Assembly (NCBI RefSeq): GCF_034661175.1
Contig: NZ_CP141058.1
Span: 3,162,001 to 3,226,000, forward strand
Direction: 5' to 3'
Length of the DNA stretch: 64,000 nucleotides
Source: Nocardioides renjunii
Lineage (GTDB): Bacteria > Actinomycetota > Actinomycetes > Propionibacteriales > Nocardioidaceae
The notes below the pieces were generated by a model that had not been told where the DNA came from, searched no databases, and was given only the letters and a program-made list of their open reading frames with translations. A program made the position numbers and the translations under genes. Of the stretch, positions 42,042 to 50,332 are shown piece after piece (the first letter of the stretch is position 1; the number at the start of each line of letters is the position of its first letter).

Positions 42042-43040
42042 ATGACCGACGCCCCGTCCCGGCCGTCCGCCGGCACCGGCCCGGCCGACGCGCGGGACTT
42101 CACCTACTCCGTGGTGATCCCGGTCTTCAACAGCGAGCAGATCGTCGCCACGACCGTGGACCGGACGCTCGCGGTGTTCCGCGACGCGGGGCTGCGCCAC
42201 GAGCTGATCCTCGTCAACGACGGCAGCGAGGACGGCAGCTGGGCGGTCGTCTCCGAGCTGGCGCGCACGACCCCCGGCGTGGTGGCGATCGACCTGCTCA
42301 CCAACTACGGCCAGCACCACGCCAACGTCGCCGGCATGCGGGAGGCGACGGGCGACTACGTCATCACCATGGACGACGACCTGCAGAACCCGCCCGACCA
42401 GGCGCTCCTGCTCATCGAGCGCGCGATGGAGGGCTACGACGTCGTCTTCGGGCGGTTCGAGACCAAGCAGGCTGCGGGCTACCGCCGGATCGGCAGCAAG
42501 ATGATCTCGATGATCAACCGGCGGGTGTTCGGCCAGCCCTCGAACCTCACCGTCTCCAACTTCCGGATCCTGCGGCGCGACGTCGTCACCCGGATCGTCA
42601 CGTCCCGCACGGCGCACCCCTACATCACCGGCCAGGCGCTGATGTACTCCTCGCAGCGGGCCAACGTCGACGTCCGTCACGACCCGCGGCCCGTCGGCTC
42701 GAGCAACTACAACCTGGTCCGGATCGTGCGCCTGTTGATGACCATCCTGTTCAGCTACTCCTCGTTCCCGCTGCGGCTGGGCGCCCTGCTGGGCTTCGTC
42801 CTCGCCGGGCTGAGCTTCCTCTTCGGCGCCTACCTGGTGATCTCCCGCGTGGTCAACGACACCCGGGTGCCCGGCTGGACCAGCCTCATGGTGCTGCTCT
42901 CCATCTTCAACGGGTTCTCGATCGCGCTGCTCTCGATCCTCGGGGAGTACGTCGTGCGCACCCTCAACGCCGTGAGCGACCCGGTCACCTCGCACGTGGC
43001 CGAGCTCGTCCGCGGACCGGCCTCCGAGCAGCCGGGGTGA
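42042..43040 (+). CDS. Polyprenyl-phosphate glycosyltransferase (GT2, GtrB/ArnC-like)
   Basis: 332 residues. GT-A domain with SVVIPVFNSEQ, VNDGSEDGS and the metal/nucleotide motif MDDDLQNPP; two C-terminal helices (about 242-305). This is the layout of enzymes moving a sugar from a nucleotide donor to undecaprenyl phosphate. It would supply the donor used by the neighbouring GT-C enzyme. The gap to the upstream gene is 48 bp; the downstream sulfotransferase starts inside its stop codon. Confidence 0.87.
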   Translation: MTDAPSRPSAGTGPADARDFTYSVVIPVFNSEQIVATTVDRTLAVFRDAGLRHELILVNDGSEDGSWAVVSELARTTPGVVAIDLLTNYGQHHANVAGMREATGDYVITMDDDLQNPPDQALLLIERAMEGYDVVFGRFETKQAAGYRRIGSKMISMINRRVFGQPSNLTVSNFRILRRDVVTRIVTSRTAHPYITGQALMYSSQRANVDVRHDPRPVGSSNYNLVRIVRLLMTILFSYSSFPLRLGALLGFVLAGLSFLFGAYLVISRVVNDTRVPGWTSLMVLLSIFNGFSIALLSILGEYVVRTLNAVSDPVTSHVAELVRGPASEQPG

Positions 43041-43801
43041 GCCGGCACCTCCTCGTCGCCGGCGCCCAGCGGTGCGGGACGACGTACCTGCGCAGGCTGC
43101 TCGCCGACCACCCCGGCGTGGCGATGGCCGAGCCGGCCCGACCCGAGCCCAAGGTGCTGCTGGACCCGGCGCAGGTGGCCCGTGGCGCGGAGTGGTACCG
43201 CGCGACGTACTTACCGCACGCCCGGGACGGCCAGCTGCTCGGCGAGAAGTCGACCAGCTACCTCGAGCTGCCCGAGGCGGCCGCCGCGGCCAGCCGCCTG
43301 CTGGGCGAGCCACTGGTCCTGGTGCAGCTCCGCGACCCGGTCCGCCGCGCCGTGTCGCACTGGTCCTTCAGCACCGAGCAGGGCATGGAACGCCGCCCGC
43401 TCGCCGAGGTCCTCGAGGCCAACCTCGCCGGCCCGCTGCCGTGGGACGGGTCCGGCGCCTCGGTGTCGCCGTTCGCCTACCTGGAGCGCGGCCGCTACGT
43501 CGACCACCTCCGACCGTGGCTCGCCGAGCACGGCGACCGGGTGCGCATCCAGCTCCTCGAGGACCTGGTCGCGAGCCCGGCGACGATGCGCGAGACGTAC
43601 GCCTGGCTCGGGATCGACCCCGACCACGTGCCGGACTCGTGGGGGACGCCGGAGAACGCCAGCCACGGCGACACCGCCCCGCCGCTCGACCCCGACCTGC
43701 ACCAGCGCCTGCGGGACCACTTCACCGAGGCCGACGCCGAGCTGGCCGACCTGCTCGGCCGCGAGCTGCCCTGGCGGTCGCCGACGCGACCGCCCGCCTG
43801 A
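43037..43801 (+). CDS. Sulfotransferase
   Basis: 254 residues. The 5'-phosphosulfate loop is AGAQRCGTTYLRRLL (residues 8-22) and the 3'-phosphate site RDPVRRAVSHWSF (about 102-114), both diagnostic of PAPS-dependent sulfotransferases of the heparan-sulfate/Stf0-like class. The GTG at 43037 overlaps the GT2 stop (GTGA). A position in the glycan cluster suggests a sulfated surface sugar or lipid-linked oligosaccharide. Confidence 0.87.
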   Translation: MSRHLLVAGAQRCGTTYLRRLLADHPGVAMAEPARPEPKVLLDPAQVARGAEWYRATYLPHARDGQLLGEKSTSYLELPEAAAAASRLLGEPLVLVQLRDPVRRAVSHWSFSTEQGMERRPLAEVLEANLAGPLPWDGSGASVSPFAYLERGRYVDHLRPWLAEHGDRVRIQLLEDLVASPATMRETYAWLGIDPDHVPDSWGTPENASHGDTAPPLDPDLHQRLRDHFTEADAELADLLGRELPWRSPTRPPA

Positions 43802-43813
43802 GGAGAGAGAGCC

Positions 43814-44983
43814 ATGGACACCGAGATCGCCGACATCGAGTTCAACGTGCAGACGTGGGTGCCCAGCGAGGTCGACTACGTGCGCGAGTCGCTGACGGGC
43901 GGGCAGCAGTCCGCCAACGGCACCTACTCGCGACAGGTCCGTGAGCTGCTGAAGGCCGAGACCGGGTCGGCCGAGGTGCTCCTCACCACGTCCTGCACCT
44001 CCGCACTCGAGCTGTCGGCGATGCTCATGGACCTCGAGCCCGGCGACACGGTCATCGTGCCGTCCTTCACCTTCACCACCACCGCGCTCGCCTTCGTCCG
44101 CCAGGGCGCCCGGCTGCTGTTCTGCGACATCGAGCCGCGCACCCTCGGGCTCGACCCGCAGCACGTGGCCGAGCTGCTGGCCGACCCGGTCCACGGCCCG
44201 ACCGTGCGCGCCGTGGTGGTCGTGCACTACGCCGGCATCGCCTGCGACGTCGCGGGAATCCGCGAGGCGCTCGCCGACCGCCCCGACGTGGCCCTCGTCG
44301 AGGACAACGCGCACGGCCTCTTCGGGCGCTGGCGCGGGGAGCCGCTCGGCTCGCTCGGCCGGTTCTCCACCCTCAGCTTCCACGAGACCAAGAACATCAG
44401 CTGCGGCGAGGGCGGCGCGCTGGTCCTCAACGACCCCGGCGACGTGGCACGGTCGTGGATCCACTACGACAAGGGCACGGACCGGCAGGCCTTCATGGAG
44501 GGCCAGGTCGACAAGTACTCCTGGCGCGACACCGGCTCGTCGTTCGGCCTCGCGGACCCGTTGGCGGCCATCCTGCTCGCCCAGCTCGAGGAGCGGGAGG
44601 TGATCCAGGCCCGCCGCCGCGCCGTCTTCGAGCGCTACCAGGCCGGGCTCGCCGAGCACGCCGCCGACCTCGGCCTGGTCCTGCCCGACGTGCCGGAGGA
44701 CCGCGAGCCCGCCTACCACCTGTTCCACGTGCTGCTGCCCGAGGCGGAGCGGCGTGGCGAGGTCATCGCGGCGATGAAGGCCAAGGGTGTGCCGACGGCG
44801 TTCCACTACGTCCCGTTGCACGACTCCGAAGGTGGTCGCCGGTTCGCCGCCGCGCCGGGTGAGTGCCCCACCTCGACCGAGGTGAGCGCGCGGCTGCTCC
44901 GCCTGCCCTTCCACCAGGAGCTCGAGGCCGACGACTGCGAGCAGGTGGTCACGGCCCTCGTCGACGTGCTGTCGGGCCGATGA
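43814..44983 (+). CDS. DegT/DnrJ/EryC1/StrS aminotransferase (WecE-like)
   Basis: 389 residues, PLP-dependent. The Schiff-base Lys is in SFHETKNISCGEGGAL; TTSCTSALELSAMLM and VPSFTFTTTALAFV line the cofactor site, and FHYVPLHDSEGGRR closes it. The FHETKN spelling matches WecE/RffA, which makes dTDP-4-amino-4,6-dideoxygalactose. No 6-deoxysugar biosynthesis genes lie in the window, so the keto-sugar must come from elsewhere. GGAGAGAG precedes the ATG. Confidence 0.9.
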   Translation: MDTEIADIEFNVQTWVPSEVDYVRESLTGGQQSANGTYSRQVRELLKAETGSAEVLLTTSCTSALELSAMLMDLEPGDTVIVPSFTFTTTALAFVRQGARLLFCDIEPRTLGLDPQHVAELLADPVHGPTVRAVVVVHYAGIACDVAGIREALADRPDVALVEDNAHGLFGRWRGEPLGSLGRFSTLSFHETKNISCGEGGALVLNDPGDVARSWIHYDKGTDRQAFMEGQVDKYSWRDTGSSFGLADPLAAILLAQLEEREVIQARRRAVFERYQAGLAEHAADLGLVLPDVPEDREPAYHLFHVLLPEAERRGEVIAAMKAKGVPTAFHYVPLHDSEGGRRFAAAPGECPTSTEVSARLLRLPFHQELEADDCEQVVTALVDVLSGR

Positions 44984-45699
44984 GCGACGTGGCCCCGGTC
45001 GAGCAGGCGGGCTCGTCCTCGATCGACGACCCGACCTACTGGTGGTACGCCGCGCGCAACGACCTCCTGCGCGCCGGGCTCGGCCACTGGGTGGGCCGGC
45101 CGGCGCGGGTGCTCGACGTCGGCAGCGCCGACGGGCCGAGCGCGCACTGGCTCCCGCAGCAGGGTCGGGTGGCCGTCGACCTCGACCCCCGCGGCCTGGT
45201 CGCCGGGCGCGACGCGTGCGCCTCCGCGCTGGCGCTGCCGTTCCGGGACGCGACCTTCGACCTCGTCGCCGCCTTCGACGTCGTCGAGCACTGCGAGCCC
45301 GAGTCGCAGGCGGTCGCCGAGCTCGCCCGCGTGCTCTCCCCCGGGGGGCGGCTGCTCGTCTCGGTGCCGGCCTACCAGTGGGCGTGGAGCGACCACGACG
45401 TCCGGGCCGGGCACCACCGCCGCTACACCCGACGCCGCATCGTCGCCGCGCTCGAGCGCGAGGGCCTCGAGGTGGAGCGCGTCACGCACGCCTTCGCGCT
45501 GGTGTTCCCGATGTTCGTCGCGGAGCGGCTCGTACGACGGCTGCGACCGCCGGCGCCGGGTGCCGGCCGGCTCCCGCGCCCGGCCCCGGCCGTGGACCGG
45601 CTGCTGCGGGCACTGTGCCGGCGCGAGGTGCGCCTGCTCGCGCGACGCGACCTGCCTTTCGGGTCGTCCATCCTGGTCGCTGCCGTCAGGCGTCGCTGA
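44980..45699 (+). CDS. SAM-dependent methyltransferase
   Basis: 239 residues. The class I motif I is VLDVGSADGPSAHWL, acidic loop VDLDPRGL, motif IV AFDVVEHCEPE, and post-motif LSPGGRLLVSVPAYQWAWS followed by GHHRRYTRR, a pattern common in methyltransferases of polysaccharide clusters. It overlaps the aminotransferase stop (ATGA) and the convergent flippase gene by 14 bp. It may methylate the sugar made by this cluster. Confidence 0.85.
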   Translation: MSDVAPVEQAGSSSIDDPTYWWYAARNDLLRAGLGHWVGRPARVLDVGSADGPSAHWLPQQGRVAVDLDPRGLVAGRDACASALALPFRDATFDLVAAFDVVEHCEPESQAVAELARVLSPGGRLLVSVPAYQWAWSDHDVRAGHHRRYTRRRIVAALEREGLEVERVTHAFALVFPMFVAERLVRRLRPPAPGAGRLPRPAPAVDRLLRALCRREVRLLARRDLPFGSSILVAAVRRR

Positions 45700-46936
45700 G
45701 CGCAGAGCGCGCCCGGTGCGTGGCCACGGCCAGCAGCACCCACGCGGTGGCCTGAGCGGCCACGAACGCGGCGACGACCGTCGTGGTCGCACTGCCGGGA
45801 GCGTCCACCAGGACCGCCGCCGCGGGCACGAGCGCGAGCAGCCAGGCGAGCAGCGTCCGCTCCGGCCGGTCGTGGGCGAGCAGCACCACTCCCTGGAGGA
45901 GGGTCGCGAGCGCCAGCACCGACCCGACGGCGAGCGCCGCCGACACGCTCTGCTCGACGCGTACGTCGGGCCCGAAGACGAGGCGGACCAGCCAGGGTCC
46001 CGGACCGGCGCCCACCGCGGCCCCCACGACCACCCCCACGCCGGTCGAGGCGAGGAGGGCGACCTCGACCCGGCGGAGCCGGTCGAGGCGCCGGGCGTCG
46101 ACGAGCCGGGCCAGCGCACCGGTGGCCTGGGCGACCTGGCCGACCAGGACCGTGTAGGGCGCTCGGTAGAGCGCGAGCGCGGCGAAGAGCACCGTGACGT
46201 CGGTCGGCGACCCGCCGAGCACCGCCAGGAGGACCGGGCCGCCGGTCAGCACCGCCTGCGCCACCACCTGGGCGCCCGCCGCGCTGCCGAGGAAGGCGCT
46301 CGCGCGTCCGGCGTCACCGACGCCGGACGCGTCCGGGTGCTGGTCCGGCAGCGTCCGCCACGCGGAGACCCACCCGGCGCACGCGGCATAGCCCAGCACC
46401 AGTGCCGCGCCGTAGGCCGCGGGGTCGTCCACGTCCAGCACCACCAGCCCGAGCGCCGCGACGCAGCGCACGAGGTTCTCGGCCACGAGCACGGCGCCGA
46501 CCGCGGCGAAGCGGCGCCGTGCCGCCAGCAGGCCGCGCACCACGCCCATGCCGGCCGCGCCGGCCGTCACGAGCGCGACGAGCAGGGCGAAGCGCCCGTC
46601 ACCGCCGAACAACGGCTCCCGCAGCAGCCACGCCCCCACCCCGGTGACCACCACGACCACGGCCACGAGTCGGGCCGGCGTCCCCCGCGCCGCGCGGACG
46701 GCACCCTCCCCCGACACCGCGGCGGTGCGGGTGATCCAGTGCTGCACGGGGAAGGTCAGCCCGGCGGCCGCGAAGCCCCACCACGACCACAGCACCGCGA
46801 CGGGGGCGGCGGCCTCCGCGCCCAGCCCGCGGGTGCTCGCCGCGAAGAAGACGTAGGCCAGCACGCCCGACACCACCGAGCCGGCGGCCAGGCCCGACGC
46901 GGCCCGCGACCTGGAGGACGGGCTGGTCGGTGACAT
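45686..46936 (-). CDS. Oligosaccharide flippase-like (MOP superfamily) membrane protein
   Basis: 416 residues, with 12-14 helices and a few short loops rich in Arg. It starts with SRAASGLAAGSVVSGVLAYVFFAASTRGLG, the typical first helix of Wzx/PST proteins. Sequence identity in this family is low, so the assignment rests on topology and context beside the glycan genes. It is on the opposite strand and converges on the methyltransferase with a 14-bp coding overlap. Confidence 0.75.
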   Translation of the reverse strand: MSPTSPSSRSRAASGLAAGSVVSGVLAYVFFAASTRGLGAEAAAPVAVLWSWWGFAAAGLTFPVQHWITRTAAVSGEGAVRAARGTPARLVAVVVVVTGVGAWLLREPLFGGDGRFALLVALVTAGAAGMGVVRGLLAARRRFAAVGAVLVAENLVRCVAALGLVVLDVDDPAAYGAALVLGYAACAGWVSAWRTLPDQHPDASGVGDAGRASAFLGSAAGAQVVAQAVLTGGPVLLAVLGGSPTDVTVLFAALALYRAPYTVLVGQVAQATGALARLVDARRLDRLRRVEVALLASTGVGVVVGAAVGAGPGPWLVRLVFGPDVRVEQSVSAALAVGSVLALATLLQGVVLLAHDRPERTLLAWLLALVPAAAVLVDAPGSATTTVVAAFVAAQATAWVLLAVATHRARSALSDA

Positions 46937-46998
46937 CGCGGGAAGTCTCCCAGACGCGCCACCCCCGGGGACGGACGCGCCCGCCCGGTCGCAGCGCC

Positions 46999-47004
46999 TA
47001 GGGT
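46999..47004 (+). promoter_or_regulatory. -10 box TAGGGT, leaderless phosphodiesterase gene
   Basis: TAGGGT ends 6 nt before the ATG at 47011. Confidence 0.5.
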
Positions 47005-47010
47005 GGCGCC

Positions 47011-48057
47011 ATGCGCAGAACCACCGACGTACGCCGTCTCGTCGCCCTCGTCGCCGGCGCCGTGCTGACGATCACGGCCGCCCCGGCGCCCGCCCAGCTG
47101 CCCTCGGACGAGGCGCCTCGCGCGGCAGCCGCCTCCGACGACGCGGTCGAGTCGGTCCTCGCCATCTCGATCGACGGCCTCAACCCCGACGCGCTCGACA
47201 GGCTCGGCCGGGCCGGCACCCCGCACCTCCACGCGCTGCGCGACTCGGGCGCCTCCACCTTCAACGCGCGGACCGAGCGCGAGCTGACGATCACCCTGCC
47301 CAACCACACCGGCATGGTCACGGGCCGACGCGTCGAGGCCTCGACGGGCGGGCACGGCGTGCGGTGGAACGACGACCGGCGCCGACCCGCCACGGTGCAG
47401 GCGGCCGCCGGGGGCCCCGTGGCGTCGGTGTGGACCGAGGTCCACGCGGCGGGCGGCTCCACGGCGCTGTTCGCGAGCAAGACCAAGTTCTCGCTCTGGA
47501 AGCGCAGCTGGCCGCTGAGCATCGACACCACCCGGATCAAGCTGGACAACGCCCTGCTGGCCCGGTCCGTGCAGCGCGACCTGCGCACCACCGAGCGCGA
47601 CTTCCGCTTCGTCCACCTGTCGCTGCCCGACTCGGTCGGCCACGACGCCGGCTTCATGTCCAAGCCCTACCTCCGGGCGGTCAAGCGGGTCGACGCCCTC
47701 GTCGGCGGGATCGTCGGGGCCGTCACCTCCGACCCCGAGCTCGCGGCCGGCACGGTGGTCATCGTCACGAGCGACCACGGCGGCCTGGGCGACGGCCACT
47801 CCGAGGCCGGCAAGCTGCACAACTACCGGGTCCCGTTCCTGGTGAGCGGCCCGGGTGTGGCCGCCGGCACGGACCTCTACGAGCTGAACCCCGACTACCT
47901 CGACCCCGGCGCCAGCCGCACGACGTACGCCGACGAGCGCCAGCCGGTGCGCAACGGCGCCCTGGCCAACCTCGCGCTCGACCTGCTGGACCTCGGCGCC
48001 GTCCCCGGCAGCGAGCACAACTCCGCGCTCGATCTCGACGTCTCACCGACCGAATGA
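47011..48057 (+). CDS. Secreted type I phosphodiesterase/alkaline-phosphatase-superfamily protein
   Basis: 348 residues with a signal peptide (residues 1-29, ending PAPAQ). The metal and nucleophile motifs of the nucleotide pyrophosphatase branch are present: ISIDGLNPDAL, TLPNHTGMVTG (catalytic Thr), LPDSVGHDAG, VTSDHGGLGDGH and the late HNYRVPF. Substrates could be phosphodiesters of nucleotides, phospholipids or teichoic-acid-type polymers. It heads a run of exported proteins. Confidence 0.85.
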   Translation: MRRTTDVRRLVALVAGAVLTITAAPAPAQLPSDEAPRAAAASDDAVESVLAISIDGLNPDALDRLGRAGTPHLHALRDSGASTFNARTERELTITLPNHTGMVTGRRVEASTGGHGVRWNDDRRRPATVQAAAGGPVASVWTEVHAAGGSTALFASKTKFSLWKRSWPLSIDTTRIKLDNALLARSVQRDLRTTERDFRFVHLSLPDSVGHDAGFMSKPYLRAVKRVDALVGGIVGAVTSDPELAAGTVVIVTSDHGGLGDGHSEAGKLHNYRVPFLVSGPGVAAGTDLYELNPDYLDPGASRTTYADERQPVRNGALANLALDLLDLGAVPGSEHNSALDLDVSPTE

Positions 48058-48100
48058 CCCACCACCGCCCGGACGGCCCGGCGGACCGAGGAGGCACCCG

Positions 48101-49669
48101 ATGTCCCTGCTGAGGCACTTGTCCGCGGCTGTTGCGCTGGCCCTCGCGTCGTCCCTGGCGCTGACGACCGCGGCGACCGGACCCGCGTCGGCGCGCGCCG
48201 CCGAGCCCGCGCTCCCCGACCCCGCTGCGGCCGCCGAGGTGGGCTGGCCGCCCGCGCCGCCGGCGCAGCTGGTGATCGACACCCAGGGCCAGCCCATCGA
48301 CCGCGAGGACTACGTCGCGGGCACGGTGACGCTCGACGGCGTCACCCACGCCACCGAGGTGCGCGGACGCGGGAACTCGACGTGGAGCTGGGCCAAGAAG
48401 CCCTACAAGCTCAAGCTGGAGGACGACGCCGCGCTGGTCGGCACGGAGGCCTTCGACGAGTGGGTCCTGCTCGCCGGCTACGGGGACCGCAGCGCCCTGC
48501 GCACCGCCGCGGCGTTCGCCGTCGCCGCCCAGACCCGGCTGGCGTGGACCCCGCGATTCCGCTTCGTCGACGTCGTGCTCGACGGCCAGTCGCAGGGCCT
48601 CTACATGCTGACCGAGCAGGTGGAGGAGGGCAGCGGGCGCGTCGACCTGCCCGACGACGGCTTCCTGCTGGAGTTCAACAAGCGCTACCTGCGCGACGGC
48701 GAGCCGGGCTTCCGGACCCGGCGCGGGTCGTCCATCGCGTTCAAGGACCCCGACGAGGTCACCAAGCAGCAGCGCCGCACCGTGCGGCGCGGGGTGACGC
48801 GGTTCGAGAAGATCCTCTACGGCCCGTCCTTCGCCGACCCCGAGCGCGGCTACGCCGCCCACGTCAACGTCAAGAAGCTCATCGACTGGTACCTCGTCGA
48901 GGAGCTGTTCGCCAACCAGGACTCCAACTTCCAGTCGAGCGTGCACATGAGCTGGGTGCCCGGCAGGCGCTTCGTCTTCGGGCCCGTCTGGGACTTTGAC
49001 CTCAGCGCGGGCACGAAGTGGAAGGCGAGCAGCTCTCCCGAGGCGTGGTACACCCGCACCGGGCAGCACTGGGTCGCGCGCATGCTGCAGGACCCGTCGT
49101 TCTCCCGCCGGGTCAAGAGCCGCTGGGCGAGGCTGCGCCCCGCCGTGGAGCAGGTCGTCGCGCAGCTGCCGGCGGCCGGCGAGTCCTTGGGTGAGGTCGC
49201 CGACGTCGACTGGGAGCGGTGGCACGCCGACGGCGCCGACCTCGAGTGGACCAGGCACGCGCCGACGCGCCGCGGCGAGGTCGCCTTCCTCGGCGAGTGG
49301 CTGACCAAGCGGGTGCGGTGGCTCAGCCGCAACGAGGTGCGCCTCGGCGACGCCCGGCTGGCGACCCAGGAGCGGGCGCGCACCGTGTGGGTGCCGGTCG
49401 AGCTGCAGAGCGCCCCGAGCGCCGCGGTCGAGGTGTCGTGGGCGCTGACCGCGCTGCGGGCCGAGGCCGGGGTCGACTTCGTCGACGCCGACGGCAGGAT
49501 CACCTTCGCGCCCGGGCAGGTGCAGCGCTACATCCCCGTGCAGGTCCTGGACGACGACGTCACCGAGGGGCGCGAGCTCATCCACGTGGAGATCACCGGC
49601 GCCACCGACGGTGTGGTGGTCGGCTCCCCGTCGGCCGGGGTCGTCGCCATCGCGCCCTCCAAGCGCTGA
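48101..49669 (+). CDS. Secreted CotH-family kinase-like protein with C-terminal Calx-beta-like domain
   Basis: 522 residues. Signal peptide 1-34. The CotH fold starts with the RGRGNSTWSWAKKPYKLKL block, continues with YMLTEQVEEG and has the active-site VWDFDLSAGTKW at about residue 297. CotH proteins are secreted kinases that phosphorylate protein side chains in spore coats and elsewhere. From about residue 420 (QERARTVWVPVELQSAPSAA) a Calx-beta-like module with DGRITFAPGQVQRYIPVQVL is present. No spore genes are around, so the target is probably another surface protein. Confidence 0.87.
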   Translation: MSLLRHLSAAVALALASSLALTTAATGPASARAAEPALPDPAAAAEVGWPPAPPAQLVIDTQGQPIDREDYVAGTVTLDGVTHATEVRGRGNSTWSWAKKPYKLKLEDDAALVGTEAFDEWVLLAGYGDRSALRTAAAFAVAAQTRLAWTPRFRFVDVVLDGQSQGLYMLTEQVEEGSGRVDLPDDGFLLEFNKRYLRDGEPGFRTRRGSSIAFKDPDEVTKQQRRTVRRGVTRFEKILYGPSFADPERGYAAHVNVKKLIDWYLVEELFANQDSNFQSSVHMSWVPGRRFVFGPVWDFDLSAGTKWKASSSPEAWYTRTGQHWVARMLQDPSFSRRVKSRWARLRPAVEQVVAQLPAAGESLGEVADVDWERWHADGADLEWTRHAPTRRGEVAFLGEWLTKRVRWLSRNEVRLGDARLATQERARTVWVPVELQSAPSAAVEVSWALTALRAEAGVDFVDADGRITFAPGQVQRYIPVQVLDDDVTEGRELIHVEITGATDGVVVGSPSAGVVAIAPSKR

Positions 49670-49684
49670 GGGCTCACCGGCGGC

Positions 49685-50323
49685 TCACCGGACCGCCCGG
49701 GCCTCCCACGGGAGCGGCCAGGGGTTAAGCCGGCAACCGCCGGTGCCCAGCGACTGCTGCATCATCACCGGTGCCCGGCGCCCGCGGGCGGGGCACGACG
49801 CGTGGCCGCGGCCGAGCCAGTGCCCGGTCTCGTGGTTGAGGACCGTGTGGCGGTAGTCGCGCCGCGAGCGCCCCGCCGCGTTCCACGCGGGTGAGGCGCT
49901 CCGCCACCGCAGCTGGTTGATGATCACGTGCCGCCCGACGCGGCACGACCACTGGGCGGAGCAGGCGGAGGAGAAGGACGGCACCGCCCGGGCGGCGGCG
50001 AGCACGAGCGTGAAGTCGCCGCCGCGGCGCACCCGGTGGAACCGGACGCCCGCCGCCCGCCAGCCGCGCCGGTCGTCGAAGGTCTCCTGAGCCTGGCGCC
50101 GGAAGACCTTCATCGAGCTGGTGACCCGCCCCCGCGTGGTGACGGAGTACGTCACCCGGCGGCGTACGGGCTCCGCTGCGCGGGCCGCGGGTCCGGTCCT
50201 GTCCTGCGCGGCGCTCGTACGCCGGTGCTCGCGCGCGTCCGCCTCGCCGGCCCCGGCGGGTGCCGCGAGCAGCGCGGGTGCCAGCACGGCGAGGACGGCG
50301 AGCAGGCGGACGACCCGGGACAT
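49685..50323 (-). CDS. Secreted DUF3152 metalloprotease-like protein
   Basis: 212 residues with a Sec signal peptide (1-25). The domain has HETGHWLGRGH, a metzincin-like zinc site (HExxHxxGxxH with one substitution pattern HETGHWLGRGH), plus four Cys that probably form two disulfides. DUF3152 proteins are common in actinobacteria and uncharacterised. It converges on the CotH gene and lies 9 bp after the phospholipase-D-like gene on the same strand. Confidence 0.8.
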   Translation of the reverse strand: MSRVVRLLAVLAVLAPALLAAPAGAGEADAREHRRTSAAQDRTGPAARAAEPVRRRVTYSVTTRGRVTSSMKVFRRQAQETFDDRRGWRAAGVRFHRVRRGGDFTLVLAAARAVPSFSSACSAQWSCRVGRHVIINQLRWRSASPAWNAAGRSRRDYRHTVLNHETGHWLGRGHASCPARGRRAPVMMQQSLGTGGCRLNPWPLPWEARAVR

Positions 50324-50332
50324 GACGGGAGC

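Noticed and set aside
40464-43313. 949-codon minus-strand open frame opposite the glycan genes
   Set aside because: Low-complexity Glu/Asp/Arg/Gly translation; the plus-strand genes in the same interval have catalytic motifs and tight overlaps.
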